Source: Prevotella sp.
GTDB taxonomy: Bacteria; Bacteroidota; Bacteroidia; Bacteroidales; Dysgonomonadaceae
NCBI GenBank assembly: GCA_031260865.1
Contig: JAISKQ010000117.1
Span: 1-6,339, forward strand
DNA length: 6,339 nt
Direction of reading: 5' to 3'
A program made the position numbers and the translations under genes. Under the pieces are notes generated by a model, which was not told the DNA's origin, searched no databases, and was given only the letters and a program-made list of their open reading frames with translations. Positions 1-6,339 of the stretch are shown piece after piece (within the stretch, counting starts at the first letter, position 1; the number at the start of each line of letters is the position of its first letter).

Positions 1-2154
1 ATCATATTTTTGCCCGTTTACCGTCATGTCCGATATATATCGGTTGGCTTTGTTGTTATTATCGGCGTTGATGGTTACTTTATTTCCATTTTTCAGATTC
101 AATGTCACTTCCTTAAATAACGGCGAACCTAAGATATATTCGTCTGTTCCGGGGCATACCGGATAGAATCCGATAGCAGAAAAGACATACCATGCCGAAG
201 TTTGCCCGTTATCCTCATCTCCACAATAGCCATCAGGGTTAGCGGTGTAGAGCTTGTCCATGACTTCGCGTACCCAATACTGGGTTTTCCACGGTTCGCC
301 CGCGTAATTGTAGAGGTATATCATATGTTGTATCGGCTGGTTGCCATGCGCATAATTACCCATGTCCATAATTTGCATTTCACGAATTTCGTGGATTACC
401 TCTCCGTAGTAACTATCATCGAACAACGGCGGTAAGTTAAACACCGAATCCAACATTTGATTAAAGTCTTTTTTTCCTCCCATTAGGTCAATCAAGCCTT
501 GCGGATCGTGAAACACAGACCATGTGTAATGCCAACTGTTGCCCTCTGTAAAGGCGTCGCCCCATTTCAACGGATTGAAAGGCGACTGGAATGTCCCGTC
601 CTGATTTTTTCCACGCATCAATTTATGTTCCGGATCAAACAGGTTTTTATAGTTCATTGCTCTTTTTGCAAAAATATCTATTTCTTTCAGGGGTTTACCC
701 AAGGCTTTCCCTAATTTATAGATAGTCCAGTCATCATAAGCGTATTCCAATGTGCGCGCCGCGTTTTCATTGATTTTTACATCGTAAGGCACATAGCCCA
801 GTTTGTTGTAATACTCAAAACCTTTGCGGCCGGTAGAACTTATTTGCGGATGAACCGCGTTCGTGCCATGCACAACGGCTTGCCAAAGCGTTTCTATATC
901 GTAACCTCTCAATCCTTTCAGGTAAGCATCGGCGACAATAGACGCCGAATTGTTGCCTACCATACAGCCTCTGTGTCCCGGGCTAGCCCATTCGGGTAAG
1001 AATCCGCTTTCTTTGTAAGCGTTAACCAACCCTTCCTGCATTTTGGCGTTCATATCAGGATACATCAGGTTGAGAAAAGGGAACAGGCATCGGAATGTAT
1101 CCCAAAAACCGGTGTCGGTAAACATATAGCCGGGAAGTACCTCTCCGTTATATGGGCTGTAGTGTACAATCTGATTATCCTTGTCTATTTCGTAGAAACT
1201 ACGAGGAAATAGGACGGAACGATAGAGGCATGAATAAAACGCGCGCAGATTGTCGATATTATCATCTTCTACTTCTATTCTGCCCAATATGTCATTCCAT
1301 GTTTCCCTTCCGGCTTCCACGACCTGATCGAAAGAATTGTTTTTCAGTTCATTCAAGTTCAACTCTGCCTGTTCGGGGCTGATGAAAGAGGAGGCTACCC
1401 GCGCGTGTACTATCTCTCCTTTTGCGGTGGAAAATCCGATTATAGCTCCCGCGTGGTTGGTTTGGGCTTCAAGTTTATTCTCCGAGATATTTCCATTATC
1501 GACAGAAGCCGTGTAAGTGAATGGCTTATCAAAGGTTATTACAAAATAGTTCTTGAAATTATCGGGAACGCCCCCGCTGTTTTTAGTTGTATATCCTACA
1601 ATTTTATTCTCAGCAGGGATAATTTTTACAGACGACCCTTTATCAAAGGCGTCAATAACCACATACGAATTGTTATTTTCGGGGAAAGTAAAACGAAATA
1701 TTACAGCACGTTCGGTCGGCGCCAATTCTGTCGTTACATCATGGTCGGCAAGATATACTTTGTAGTAATACGGTTTTGCTATTTCGGCTTTATGGGAAAA
1801 CCAGCTCGCCCGTTTGTCCTGGTCAAAGACGGCTTTGCCTGTTAACGGCATAATGGCGAATTGACCGTAATCGTTAATCCATGGGCTGGGTTGGTGTGTC
1901 TGTTTAAATCCGCGTATTTTATCGGAGTCATAGGTATAAGCCCATCCGTCGCCCATTTTACCTGTTTGAGGCATCCAGAAATTCATACCCCAAGGCATAG
2001 CGATTGCCGGATAAGTATTTCCTGTGGATAAAGAATAGTTGCTCTGACTGCCTACCAAGACGCTTACATAATCTATTCCGTCCGTTCTTTTTGCATGCGC
2101 ATTACCCCATATCATTAATCCCAACAACAGAACTAATACTTGCTTCATGTTCAT
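1..2154 (-). CDS. GH92 exo-alpha-1,2-mannosidase, C-terminus cut by window edge
   Basis: This is a calcium-dependent exo-alpha-mannosidase of glycoside hydrolase family 92, which trims terminal mannose from N-glycans or mannans, probably in the periplasm. The frame is open for all 718 codons; GH92 proteins usually run about 740-780 residues, so a few dozen C-terminal residues are missing. Residues 1-21 form a signal peptide with hydrophobic core VLVLLLGLMIW and an AHA cleavage site. There is no lipobox cysteine. Family motifs are GNTYPAIAMPWGMNFW (45-60), TDTGFWDTFR (346-355), TEGNSWHYTW (536-545), GNQPIQH (604-610) and GDEDNGQTSAWYVFSAIGFYPV (645-666, key residues D646, D648). As I recall the Bacteroides enzyme BT3990, its acid E533, base pair D642/D644 and alpha-1,2 determinants W88, H584, E585 all match here at a constant +4 offset: E537, D646/D648, W92, H588, E589. 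This supports an active alpha-1,2 enzyme. ATG at 2154 was chosen; ATG at 2148 is equally possible. No susC/susD genes are visible. Confidence 0.95.
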   Translation of the reverse strand, partial: MNMKQVLVLLLGLMIWGNAHAKRTDGIDYVSVLVGSQSNYSLSTGNTYPAIAMPWGMNFWMPQTGKMGDGWAYTYDSDKIRGFKQTHQPSPWINDYGQFAIMPLTGKAVFDQDKRASWFSHKAEIAKPYYYKVYLADHDVTTELAPTERAVIFRFTFPENNNSYVVIDAFDKGSSVKIIPAENKIVGYTTKNSGGVPDNFKNYFVITFDKPFTYTASVDNGNISENKLEAQTNHAGAIIGFSTAKGEIVHARVASSFISPEQAELNLNELKNNSFDQVVEAGRETWNDILGRIEVEDDNIDNLRAFYSCLYRSVLFPRSFYEIDKDNQIVHYSPYNGEVLPGYMFTDTGFWDTFRCLFPFLNLMYPDMNAKMQEGLVNAYKESGFLPEWASPGHRGCMVGNNSASIVADAYLKGLRGYDIETLWQAVVHGTNAVHPQISSTGRKGFEYYNKLGYVPYDVKINENAARTLEYAYDDWTIYKLGKALGKPLKEIDIFAKRAMNYKNLFDPEHKLMRGKNQDGTFQSPFNPLKWGDAFTEGNSWHYTWSVFHDPQGLIDLMGGKKDFNQMLDSVFNLPPLFDDSYYGEVIHEIREMQIMDMGNYAHGNQPIQHMIYLYNYAGEPWKTQYWVREVMDKLYTANPDGYCGDEDNGQTSAWYVFSAIGFYPVCPGTDEYILGSPLFKEVTLNLKNGNKVTINADNNNKANRYISDMTVNGQKYD

Positions 2155-2294
2155 TATTTATTGTTTTTTTAGGTTATTATGCTTTTGTGATTTTTACAGG
2201 TTTAGTTATGAAGTTGTTCCCGTTTTATTCCTGTCAAAATTACATCAATAAGAACGGTTTGCTTTCTGCTTTAAAACAATATTAACCAAAAAGG
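2155..2294 (-). promoter_or_regulatory. Leader and probable promoter region of the GH92 gene
   Basis: This AT-rich, 140-base gap separates the miaA stop codon from the mannosidase start; both genes read leftwards. On the minus strand it contains TAATTTTG (2235-2242), a perfect fit to the Bacteroidetes TAnnTTTG -7 element. That would place transcription start near base 2229 and leave a leader of about 75 bases. I see no TTTG at the expected -33 distance, so the promoter call rests on the -7 box alone. The bases just before the start codon are A-rich (AAAAAAACAATAAATA), as is usual for translation initiation in this phylum. No convincing miaA terminator hairpin is visible, so read-through from miaA is possible. 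Confidence 0.4.
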
Positions 2295-3215
2295 CTAATG
2301 ATTGATATTAATTAACAAGTTTACTTTCGCAATCTTCTCTTCCATTGATAATTCTGCGTTTATCCAATGAATATGAGTTCCTCTTTTTTCCATGCCTCTA
2401 AACCATGTCATTTGCCGTTTCGCGAATTGATGGATAGCAATTTCTAATTGGGAATACATTTCATCGTAAGTCAATTGATGAAGCAGGTATAGAGTGACAT
2501 ATTTATATTCGAGACCGTAATAAATCAGATCATCCGGCACGACGCCATTGTTCAGAATTTCTTGTATTTCCTCTATCATCCCTTCCTTCAACCGCGCCTT
2601 TAATCTGTCCGATATTTTTTTACGCCGCGATTCCCTGTCTATATCAACTCCTATAACCAGACTGTCGAGGGGAGGGAACTCATTTTGCTCCAATGGACGC
2701 GACTTTTTGTATTCTTCTATTTCGATGGCCCTGATGGCTCTTTGGGCTGTATCCACATCGGTCGTATTGTGCAGGGGTTTATAACTTTCCAGTATTTTTG
2801 TAAGTTCCGGCAGGTCATAATCCGCGTATTTGGCTCTGAGTTGCTTATCTTCAGGAACATTTATGAGAGAATATCCTTTTAGCACGGATTCCATATAAAG
2901 ACCCGAACCACCGCATAGGATAGGAATTTTATTCCTGTTTCTTATCGCTGTATATACCTCATGAAAATCGTGTTGGTATTCAAATATATTATACTTTTCT
3001 CCGGCGTCGCGGATGTCTATCAAGTGATAGGGTACGTTCTGTCCATTAACGATATAATCAGCCAAATCCTTTCCTGTACCTATATCCATAGAGCGATAGA
3101 CTTGTCGCGAGTCACCGCTGATAATTTCAGAATTAAAATGATATGCTAAATGGCAGGCAAAGGTGGTCTTGCCCGAAGCGGTAGGTCCTAATATGGTTAT
3201 AAGATCGTAATTCAT
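2295..3215 (-). CDS. miaA: tRNA dimethylallyltransferase (MiaA)
   Basis: MiaA transfers a dimethylallyl group to N6 of adenosine 37 in tRNAs that read codons starting with U, the first step to (ms2)i6A; it acts in the cytoplasm. Numbered from ATG 3215 (306 residues), the P-loop GPTASGKT is at 10-17, the substrate-binding DSRQVY at 35-40 with D35 as the expected catalytic aspartate, GGSGLY at 102-107, the DVDTAQRAIRAIEI helix at 153-166, and FAKRQMTWFRG at 264-274. The segment GLEYKYV (234-240) stands where most MiaA proteins have an IGYKE/VGYRQ-like motif; I recall this as a mark of one of two MiaA paralogues in Bacteroides. An in-frame ATG at 3242 would add MQDNSYICN. I prefer 3215 because family members start just before YDLITILGPTASGKT and because a promoter-like TATATTTG lies inside those extra codons. 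The gene is divergent from rsfS. Confidence 0.95.
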   Translation of the reverse strand: MNYDLITILGPTASGKTTFACHLAYHFNSEIISGDSRQVYRSMDIGTGKDLADYIVNGQNVPYHLIDIRDAGEKYNIFEYQHDFHEVYTAIRNRNKIPILCGGSGLYMESVLKGYSLINVPEDKQLRAKYADYDLPELTKILESYKPLHNTTDVDTAQRAIRAIEIEEYKKSRPLEQNEFPPLDSLVIGVDIDRESRRKKISDRLKARLKEGMIEEIQEILNNGVVPDDLIYYGLEYKYVTLYLLHQLTYDEMYSQLEIAIHQFAKRQMTWFRGMEKRGTHIHWINAELSMEEKIAKVNLLININH

Positions 3216-3219
3216 ATTA

Positions 3220-3227
3220 CAAATATA
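3220..3227 (-). promoter_or_regulatory. Putative miaA promoter -7 element TATATTTG
   Basis: On the minus strand TATATTTG matches the Bacteroidetes -7 consensus TAnnTTTG perfectly. A GTTG that could serve as the -33 element lies 22 bases upstream, slightly more than the usual spacing of about 20. If used, transcription would start almost on the ATG at 3215, giving a leaderless or nearly leaderless mRNA and excluding the upstream ATG at 3242. This is inference from motif match and position. Confidence 0.4.
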
Positions 3228-3240
3228 AGAGTTATCCTGC

Positions 3241-3283
3241 ACATAAAAGCAACTTGATTTTTATGTCTTAATCATTTTTATGT
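3241..3283. repeat. Three copies of octamer TTTTATGT in the miaA-rsfS gap
   Basis: TTTTATGT occurs at 3259-3266 and 3276-3283 on the plus strand, and as its complement ACATAAAA at 3241-3248. The first two arms form a perfect 8-bp inverted repeat with a 10-base spacer. The two direct copies start 17 bases apart, and both are preceded by a further T. The leftmost copy lies next to the possible -33 element of the miaA promoter. This could be a regulator binding cluster, or chance in AT-rich DNA; no regulator is identified. Confidence 0.35.
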
Positions 3284-3337
3284 TATTAAATCTTTGTACT
3301 TCCAACAGATATAAGCTCATAGTTCAAAAATTCGGGT

Positions 3338-3345
3338 TATATTTG
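3338..3345 (+). promoter_or_regulatory. Putative rsfS-ftsH promoter -7 element TATATTTG
   Basis: TATATTTG matches the TAnnTTTG -7 consensus and would start transcription near base 3351, leaving a leader of about 30 bases before rsfS. No TTTG lies at the normal -33 distance. A second, imperfect candidate (AATCTTTG, 3289-3296) lies further upstream. This is the likely promoter for rsfS and, since no terminator is obvious after rsfS, perhaps for ftsH too. Confidence 0.45.
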
Positions 3346-3380
3346 TAACCTAAAATAATTTTATACTTTTAATATTACGA

Positions 3381-3740
3381 ATGAAAGAAGGAAAGAACTT
3401 AGTAAACAACATTGTGGCGGCATGCCAGGAAAAGAAAGCTAGAAATGTTGTAATTGTAGATATGACTGAACTACCCGGCACTATTTGCCAATATTTTGTT
3501 ATTTGTGAAGGAAACACCCCAATACAAGTATCCGCGATATCAGACGAAATCGTTGACTACCTCAAAAAAAAGAAAAAGGAACATCCTATTTCAATAGACG
3601 GATTGCGTGAAAGCCGATGGGTAGGAATAGACTATGGTACGGTTATTGTACATGTTTTCTTGCCTGAATTGCGCGAGTTTTACAATATAGAGCATTTATG
3701 GGCGGACGCTAAATTAGAAAATATTCCAGATATTGACTGA
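3381..3740 (+). CDS. rsfS: Ribosome silencing factor RsfS (Iojap/YbeB family)
   Basis: RsfS binds ribosomal protein uL14 on the 50S subunit and blocks 30S joining, reducing translation during starvation or stationary phase. The 119-residue length is normal for the family. Conserved blocks are all present: the VVIVDMTEL strand (23-31), QYFVICEGNT (37-46, the family DYFVI-SG block), GLRESRW (74-80), IDYG (83-86) and VHVFLPELREFYNIEHLWADA (90-110; key residues H91, F93, R98, F100, Y101, E104, L106, W107). The variable loop at 62-66 is five consecutive lysines encoded by an A-rich run. The start at ATG 3381 fits the family and follows an AT-rich leader. It lies 73 bases upstream of ftsH on the same strand, a pairing I recall as common in Bacteroidales, and is divergent from miaA. 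Confidence 0.96.
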   Translation: MKEGKNLVNNIVAACQEKKARNVVIVDMTELPGTICQYFVICEGNTPIQVSAISDEIVDYLKKKKKEHPISIDGLRESRWVGIDYGTVIVHVFLPELREFYNIEHLWADAKLENIPDID

Positions 3741-3813
3741 CAATAAAATTTTTCTGTCATGTGTTTATCTTGGATATAAACAAACAGAGGCACACATTTA
3801 CTAAAAGAATAAT
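3741..3813 (+). promoter_or_regulatory. rsfS-ftsH gap with a 7-bp inverted repeat
   Basis: The 73-base gap contains TGTTTAT (3762-3768) and ATAAACA (3776-3782), a perfect 7-bp inverted repeat around the spacer CTTGGAT. As RNA it would be an AT-rich, weak hairpin with no T tract after it, so it does not look like a terminator. As DNA it could be an operator. TATCTTGG within it is one mismatch from the TAnnTTTG -7 consensus, so a secondary ftsH promoter is possible. The last bases before ftsH (ACTAAAAGAATAAT) are A-rich. Confidence 0.35.
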
Positions 3814-5838
3814 ATGGATAATTATAATAAAGGAAATAATAAACCGAAGGAGCCAACTACGAAAGGACCTAAAATGCCTTTTAATCTTTATTGGGTGTAC
3901 CTGATTGTAATTGCCGCTATCGTCGGAATGTTTTTCTTTTCGGAAAATACCGTTACAAAAGAAGTTCCGTGGTCAGATTTTCAGGGCTATATAAAGGATA
4001 ATAGTGTAAATAAAATTGTTGTCGACAGGAAAAACAACACTTTAAAAGCTTTTGTTAGAGCCGACTCGGTAAAAAGCATCTTTAAAGGGGACGCCGACCA
4101 CGCGGGCGCTAATCCGGCTATTGTGGTAAGCATACCTTCCGCTGACAAATTCGCCGATTTTTTTGAAAAAGTGCGAGCGGAATATAAATATGATATAGAT
4201 GTAAGTTATAAAGACACGACCAATCCTCTTGAGTATTTGCTGACTTTTTTACCTATTCTAATAATCATTGGTTTGTTTATTTATATGATGCGCCGTATGT
4301 CCGGCGGAGGTTCCGGTGGAGGCGGAGGAGTATTCAGCGTAGGCAAATCCAAAGCCCAGCTATATGATAAAGGTTCAGACCTGAGGGTTACATTTAAGGA
4401 TGTGGCAGGCTTGTCGGAAGCCAAAGAAGAAATAGAAGAGATCGTGGAATTTCTGAAAAATCCGTCCCGCTATACCGAAATAGGTGGTAAGATACCAAAA
4501 GGAGCGTTGCTCGTAGGTCCTCCGGGAACAGGTAAAACCCTGCTTGCTAAAGCAGTGGCAGGAGAAGCGAATGTACCGTTCTTTTCATTATCCGGTTCCG
4601 ACTTCGTGGAAATGTTTGTCGGAGTAGGGGCTTCACGCGTTAGGGATTTGTTTAAGCAAGCCAAAGAAAAATCGCCTTGTATTATTTTCATAGACGAAAT
4701 AGACGCGATAGGACGCGCGCGCGGCAGAAACCTGAATATGGGTTCTAACGATGAGCGTGAAAACACATTGAACCAGTTATTAACCGAAATGGACGGTTTC
4801 GGTACAAACAGCGGTATTATTATCCTTGCCGCGACCAACCGCGCCGATATATTAGACAAGGCACTGCTTCGCGCCGGACGTTTCGATCGCCAGATAAGCG
4901 TGGATTTACCGGACTTAAATGACCGGAAAGAAATATTTAAAGTTCACCTGCGCCCTATAAAAATAGACGATTCGGTGGATATTGAATTTCTCGCGCGTCA
5001 AACGCCGGGTTTCTCAGGCGCCGACATAGCGAATGTGTGCAACGAATCCGCCTTGATTGCCGCGCGTAAGGAGAAAAAAATTGTTCAAAAAGATGATTTT
5101 GCAAATGCAGTTGATCGTATTATCGGCGGGTTAGAGAAGAAAAATAAGATTACAACGCTTGATGAAAGAAAGACGATCTCGATACATGAAGCGGGACATG
5201 CCACGTTAAGTTGGTTCTTGCGATATGCCAACCCTCTGGTAAAAGTGACTATCGTTCCCCGAGGTAAAGCCTTGGGCGCGGCTTGGTATTTGCCCGAAGA
5301 GAGACAAATCACCACCAAAGAACAAATGCTGGACGAAATGTGCGCGTTGCTTGGAGGCCGCGCCGCCGAAGAAGTATTTGTAGGTCATATATCATCCGGA
5401 GCGGCAAATGACTTGGAACGTGTGACAAAACAGGCTTACGCGATGATTTCCTATTTAGGGATGAGTGAAAAGATGCCGAATCTAAGTTATTATGATTCAT
5501 CAGGCGAAGGGTATGGGTTCACAAAGCCGTATAGTGAAGAAACCGCGTTGCTGATTGACAGGGAAGTACAAACTATGATCAATGAACAATACGAGCGGGC
5601 GAAACATCTGTTGCGCAAACATGCCGATGGTCATGAAAAATTGGCGAATCTATTGATAACGGAAGAGGTTATCTTTGCTGATGATTTGATAAAAGTATTC
5701 GGAGAGCGCGAATGGATTTCCCGTTCTGATGAAATTTTGAAAGAGACAGACGAATTGCCTGTGGATTTGGAGATAGAAACGATAAAAACGAAAGAAACAT
5801 TGGATTTAGCCGAAGATGGCAATCAATCGGAAGAATGA
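3814..5838 (+). CDS. ftsH: ATP-dependent zinc metalloprotease FtsH
   Basis: FtsH is a hexameric inner-membrane AAA+ protease that extracts and degrades misfolded membrane proteins and some cytoplasmic regulators. The 674 residues are full length. In order: a short polar N-terminus, membrane segment 1 (about 25-42), a periplasmic domain (about 43-137), membrane segment 2 (about 140-158), a glycine-rich linker (164-172), the AAA+ domain and the peptidase domain. Walker A is GPPGTGKT (235-242), the pore loop MFVGVG (267-272), and Walker B IIFIDEID (290-297, D294/E295). The second region of homology TNRADILDKALLRAGRFDRQ (341-360) carries arginine fingers R356 and R359. The zinc site is HEAGH (458-462), with D533 in SGAANDLERV as the probable third ligand. 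LLRAGRF has Ala where many FtsH proteins have Pro, which I recall as usual in Bacteroidetes. The tail after about 640 is acidic and probably disordered. All catalytic residues are present. It is probably co-transcribed with rsfS. Confidence 0.98.
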   Translation: MDNYNKGNNKPKEPTTKGPKMPFNLYWVYLIVIAAIVGMFFFSENTVTKEVPWSDFQGYIKDNSVNKIVVDRKNNTLKAFVRADSVKSIFKGDADHAGANPAIVVSIPSADKFADFFEKVRAEYKYDIDVSYKDTTNPLEYLLTFLPILIIIGLFIYMMRRMSGGGSGGGGGVFSVGKSKAQLYDKGSDLRVTFKDVAGLSEAKEEIEEIVEFLKNPSRYTEIGGKIPKGALLVGPPGTGKTLLAKAVAGEANVPFFSLSGSDFVEMFVGVGASRVRDLFKQAKEKSPCIIFIDEIDAIGRARGRNLNMGSNDERENTLNQLLTEMDGFGTNSGIIILAATNRADILDKALLRAGRFDRQISVDLPDLNDRKEIFKVHLRPIKIDDSVDIEFLARQTPGFSGADIANVCNESALIAARKEKKIVQKDDFANAVDRIIGGLEKKNKITTLDERKTISIHEAGHATLSWFLRYANPLVKVTIVPRGKALGAAWYLPEERQITTKEQMLDEMCALLGGRAAEEVFVGHISSGAANDLERVTKQAYAMISYLGMSEKMPNLSYYDSSGEGYGFTKPYSEETALLIDREVQTMINEQYERAKHLLRKHADGHEKLANLLITEEVIFADDLIKVFGEREWISRSDEILKETDELPVDLEIETIKTKETLDLAEDGNQSEE

Positions 5839-5852
5839 TTTTATATACTATT

Positions 5853-5895
5853 CTTGAGGATAAATATAATATCGAATCCTAAGAAATTAGTTTTT
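5853..5895 (+). terminator. Possible weak terminator or attenuator after ftsH
   Basis: CTTGAGGAT (5853-5861) pairs with ATCCTAAG (5876-5883), giving an 8-bp stem with one bulged G and a 14-base AT-rich loop that itself holds ATATaATAT. A run of five T follows at 5891-5895, seven bases after the stem. It sits 15 bases past the ftsH stop codon, a sensible place for termination. However, the stem is AT-rich and the T tract is displaced, so efficiency would be low. Confidence 0.35.
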
Positions 5896-5898
5896 ATG

Positions 5899-5906
5899 TA
5901 CATTTG
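5899..5906 (+). promoter_or_regulatory. Putative dapB promoter -7 element TACATTTG
   Basis: TACATTTG fits the Bacteroidetes TAnnTTTG -7 consensus exactly and would start transcription near base 5912, about 27 bases before the dapB ATG. No TTTG is seen at the -33 distance. Together with the hairpin just upstream it suggests dapB is transcribed separately from ftsH. Confidence 0.45.
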
Positions 5907-5938
5907 TAGGCTTTAGTTATTTTTTTACTAATATTAAT

Positions 5939-6339
5939 ATGAATATAGCGCTTATAGGATATGGGAAAATGGGGCACGAAATAGAAAAGATAGCCCGAAA
6001 CAGAGGACACAACATAGTTGCCATTATAGATGTAAACAACACCGCCGATCTTGATTCGCCCGCTTTTAGAAGCGCGGATGTCGCGATTGAATTTTCTACG
6101 CCGGATAGCGCTATAAACAATTACCGCAAATGCTTTGAAGCTCATGTTCCGGTGGTAGCCGGTACAACAGGATGGCTGGAACATATCGACGAGGTGAAAA
6201 AATCATGTGCCGAACAAGGACAAACATTCTTTTATGCTTCTAATTACAGTTTAGGAGTTAATGTTTTTTTTGCCCTGAATAAGTATTTGGCAAAGATTAT
6301 GAATAACTATCCGAATTATGATGTGAGTATGGAAGAAAT
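5939..6339 (+). CDS. dapB: 4-hydroxy-tetrahydrodipicolinate reductase DapB, C-terminus cut by window edge
   Basis: DapB reduces 4-hydroxy-tetrahydrodipicolinate to tetrahydrodipicolinate with NAD(P)H, in the cytoplasm, on the route to lysine and meso-diaminopimelate for peptidoglycan. The window holds 133 complete codons, about half of a protein usually near 250 residues. Visible features are the Rossmann dinucleotide motif GYGKMG (7-12), the acidic D31 at the end of the second strand that would contact the cofactor ribose, IEFSTP (50-55), the VAGTTGW cofactor/substrate loop (73-79) and SNYSLGVNVFF (101-111). The sequence stops just before the expected catalytic EIHH segment and the DAPSGTA substrate loop, so catalysis cannot be checked here. 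The start at 5939 puts the first beta strand immediately at the N-terminus, as in the family. It follows ftsH by 100 bases. Confidence 0.95.
   Translation, partial: MNIALIGYGKMGHEIEKIARNRGHNIVAIIDVNNTADLDSPAFRSADVAIEFSTPDSAINNYRKCFEAHVPVVAGTTGWLEHIDEVKKSCAEQGQTFFYASNYSLGVNVFFALNKYLAKIMNNYPNYDVSMEE

Noticed and set aside
202..1382. Plus-strand open frames at 202-435, 499-714 and 1152-1382
   Set aside because: All are antisense to conserved GH92 sequence, including catalytic motifs, and their translations look random.
1405..1845. 146-codon plus-strand open frame, with a shorter overlapping one at 1553-1765
   Set aside because: It is fully antisense to the GH92 gene, whose protein motifs are continuous here. 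The translation shows no recognisable family or good start context.
2004..2285. 93-codon plus-strand open frame across the GH92 start and the gap before miaA
   Set aside because: It overlaps the signal peptide codons of the mannosidase in antisense. Its hydrophobic stretch comes from AT-rich gap DNA, and no family resemblance is seen.
2278..2320. Possible terminator hairpin at the miaA end (AATATTAACC and TAATGATTGATATT)
   Set aside because: The arms do not pair contiguously and no T tract follows at the right place.
2548..3149. Plus-strand open frames inside miaA (2548-2784, 2685-2882, 2961-3149)
   Set aside because: They are shadows of a well-supported MiaA reading frame on the other strand.
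4470..5822. Several minus-strand open frames inside ftsH
   Set aside because: They are antisense to the AAA+ and protease motifs of FtsH and have no independent support.
5894..6184. 96-codon minus-strand open frame over the dapB start and its leader (another at 5917-6120)
   Set aside because: DapB motifs GYGKMG and VAGTTGW on the plus strand are decisive, and the antisense translation has no recognisable features.
1..6339. tRNA/rRNA genes, riboswitches, CRISPR arrays, insertion sequences, attachment sites or defence systems
   Set aside because: I saw no cloverleaf-like sequence, regular spaced repeats, transposase motifs or terminal repeats. The gaps between genes are at most about 165 bases, too small for most such elements.

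Overview
The window looks like a chromosomal segment of a Bacteroidales bacterium. The reasons are a MiaA of the Bacteroidetes-type paralogue, an FtsH whose second region of homology reads ALLRAGRFDRQ, a secreted family GH92 mannosidase, A-rich rather than Shine-Dalgarno-like leaders, and several TAnnTTTG promoter -7 elements. GC content is moderate, roughly 40% by eye. The genus cannot be fixed; a Dysgonomonas/Parabacteroides/Bacteroides-like relative is plausible.

The left half is on the minus strand. Bases 1-2154 hold the first 718 codons of a GH92 exo-alpha-mannosidase with a signal peptide; its C-terminus lies beyond base 1. Upstream of it, after a 140-base gap, lies miaA (tRNA dimethylallyltransferase). 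The right half is on the plus strand: rsfS (ribosome silencing factor), then ftsH (membrane AAA+ zinc protease), then the first 133 codons of dapB (lysine/diaminopimelate pathway), cut by the right edge.

The miaA-rsfS gap is a divergent promoter region with a near-identical TATATTTGTAA element facing each way and three copies of the octamer TTTTATGT. The rsfS-ftsH gap carries a 7-bp inverted repeat. The ftsH-dapB gap carries a bulged hairpin followed by a T tract and then a TACATTTG element, so dapB probably has its own promoter.

Functionally this is mostly housekeeping: tRNA modification, ribosome silencing, membrane protein quality control and cell-wall precursor/lysine synthesis. A periplasmic glycan-degrading enzyme sits next to them without visible SusC/SusD partners. 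I found no mobile element, CRISPR array, RNA gene or novel defence-like system. The points worth a second look are regulatory (divergent promoters, repeats, hairpins), a start-site question in miaA, and an ftsH-dapB gene order that I recall as unusual.
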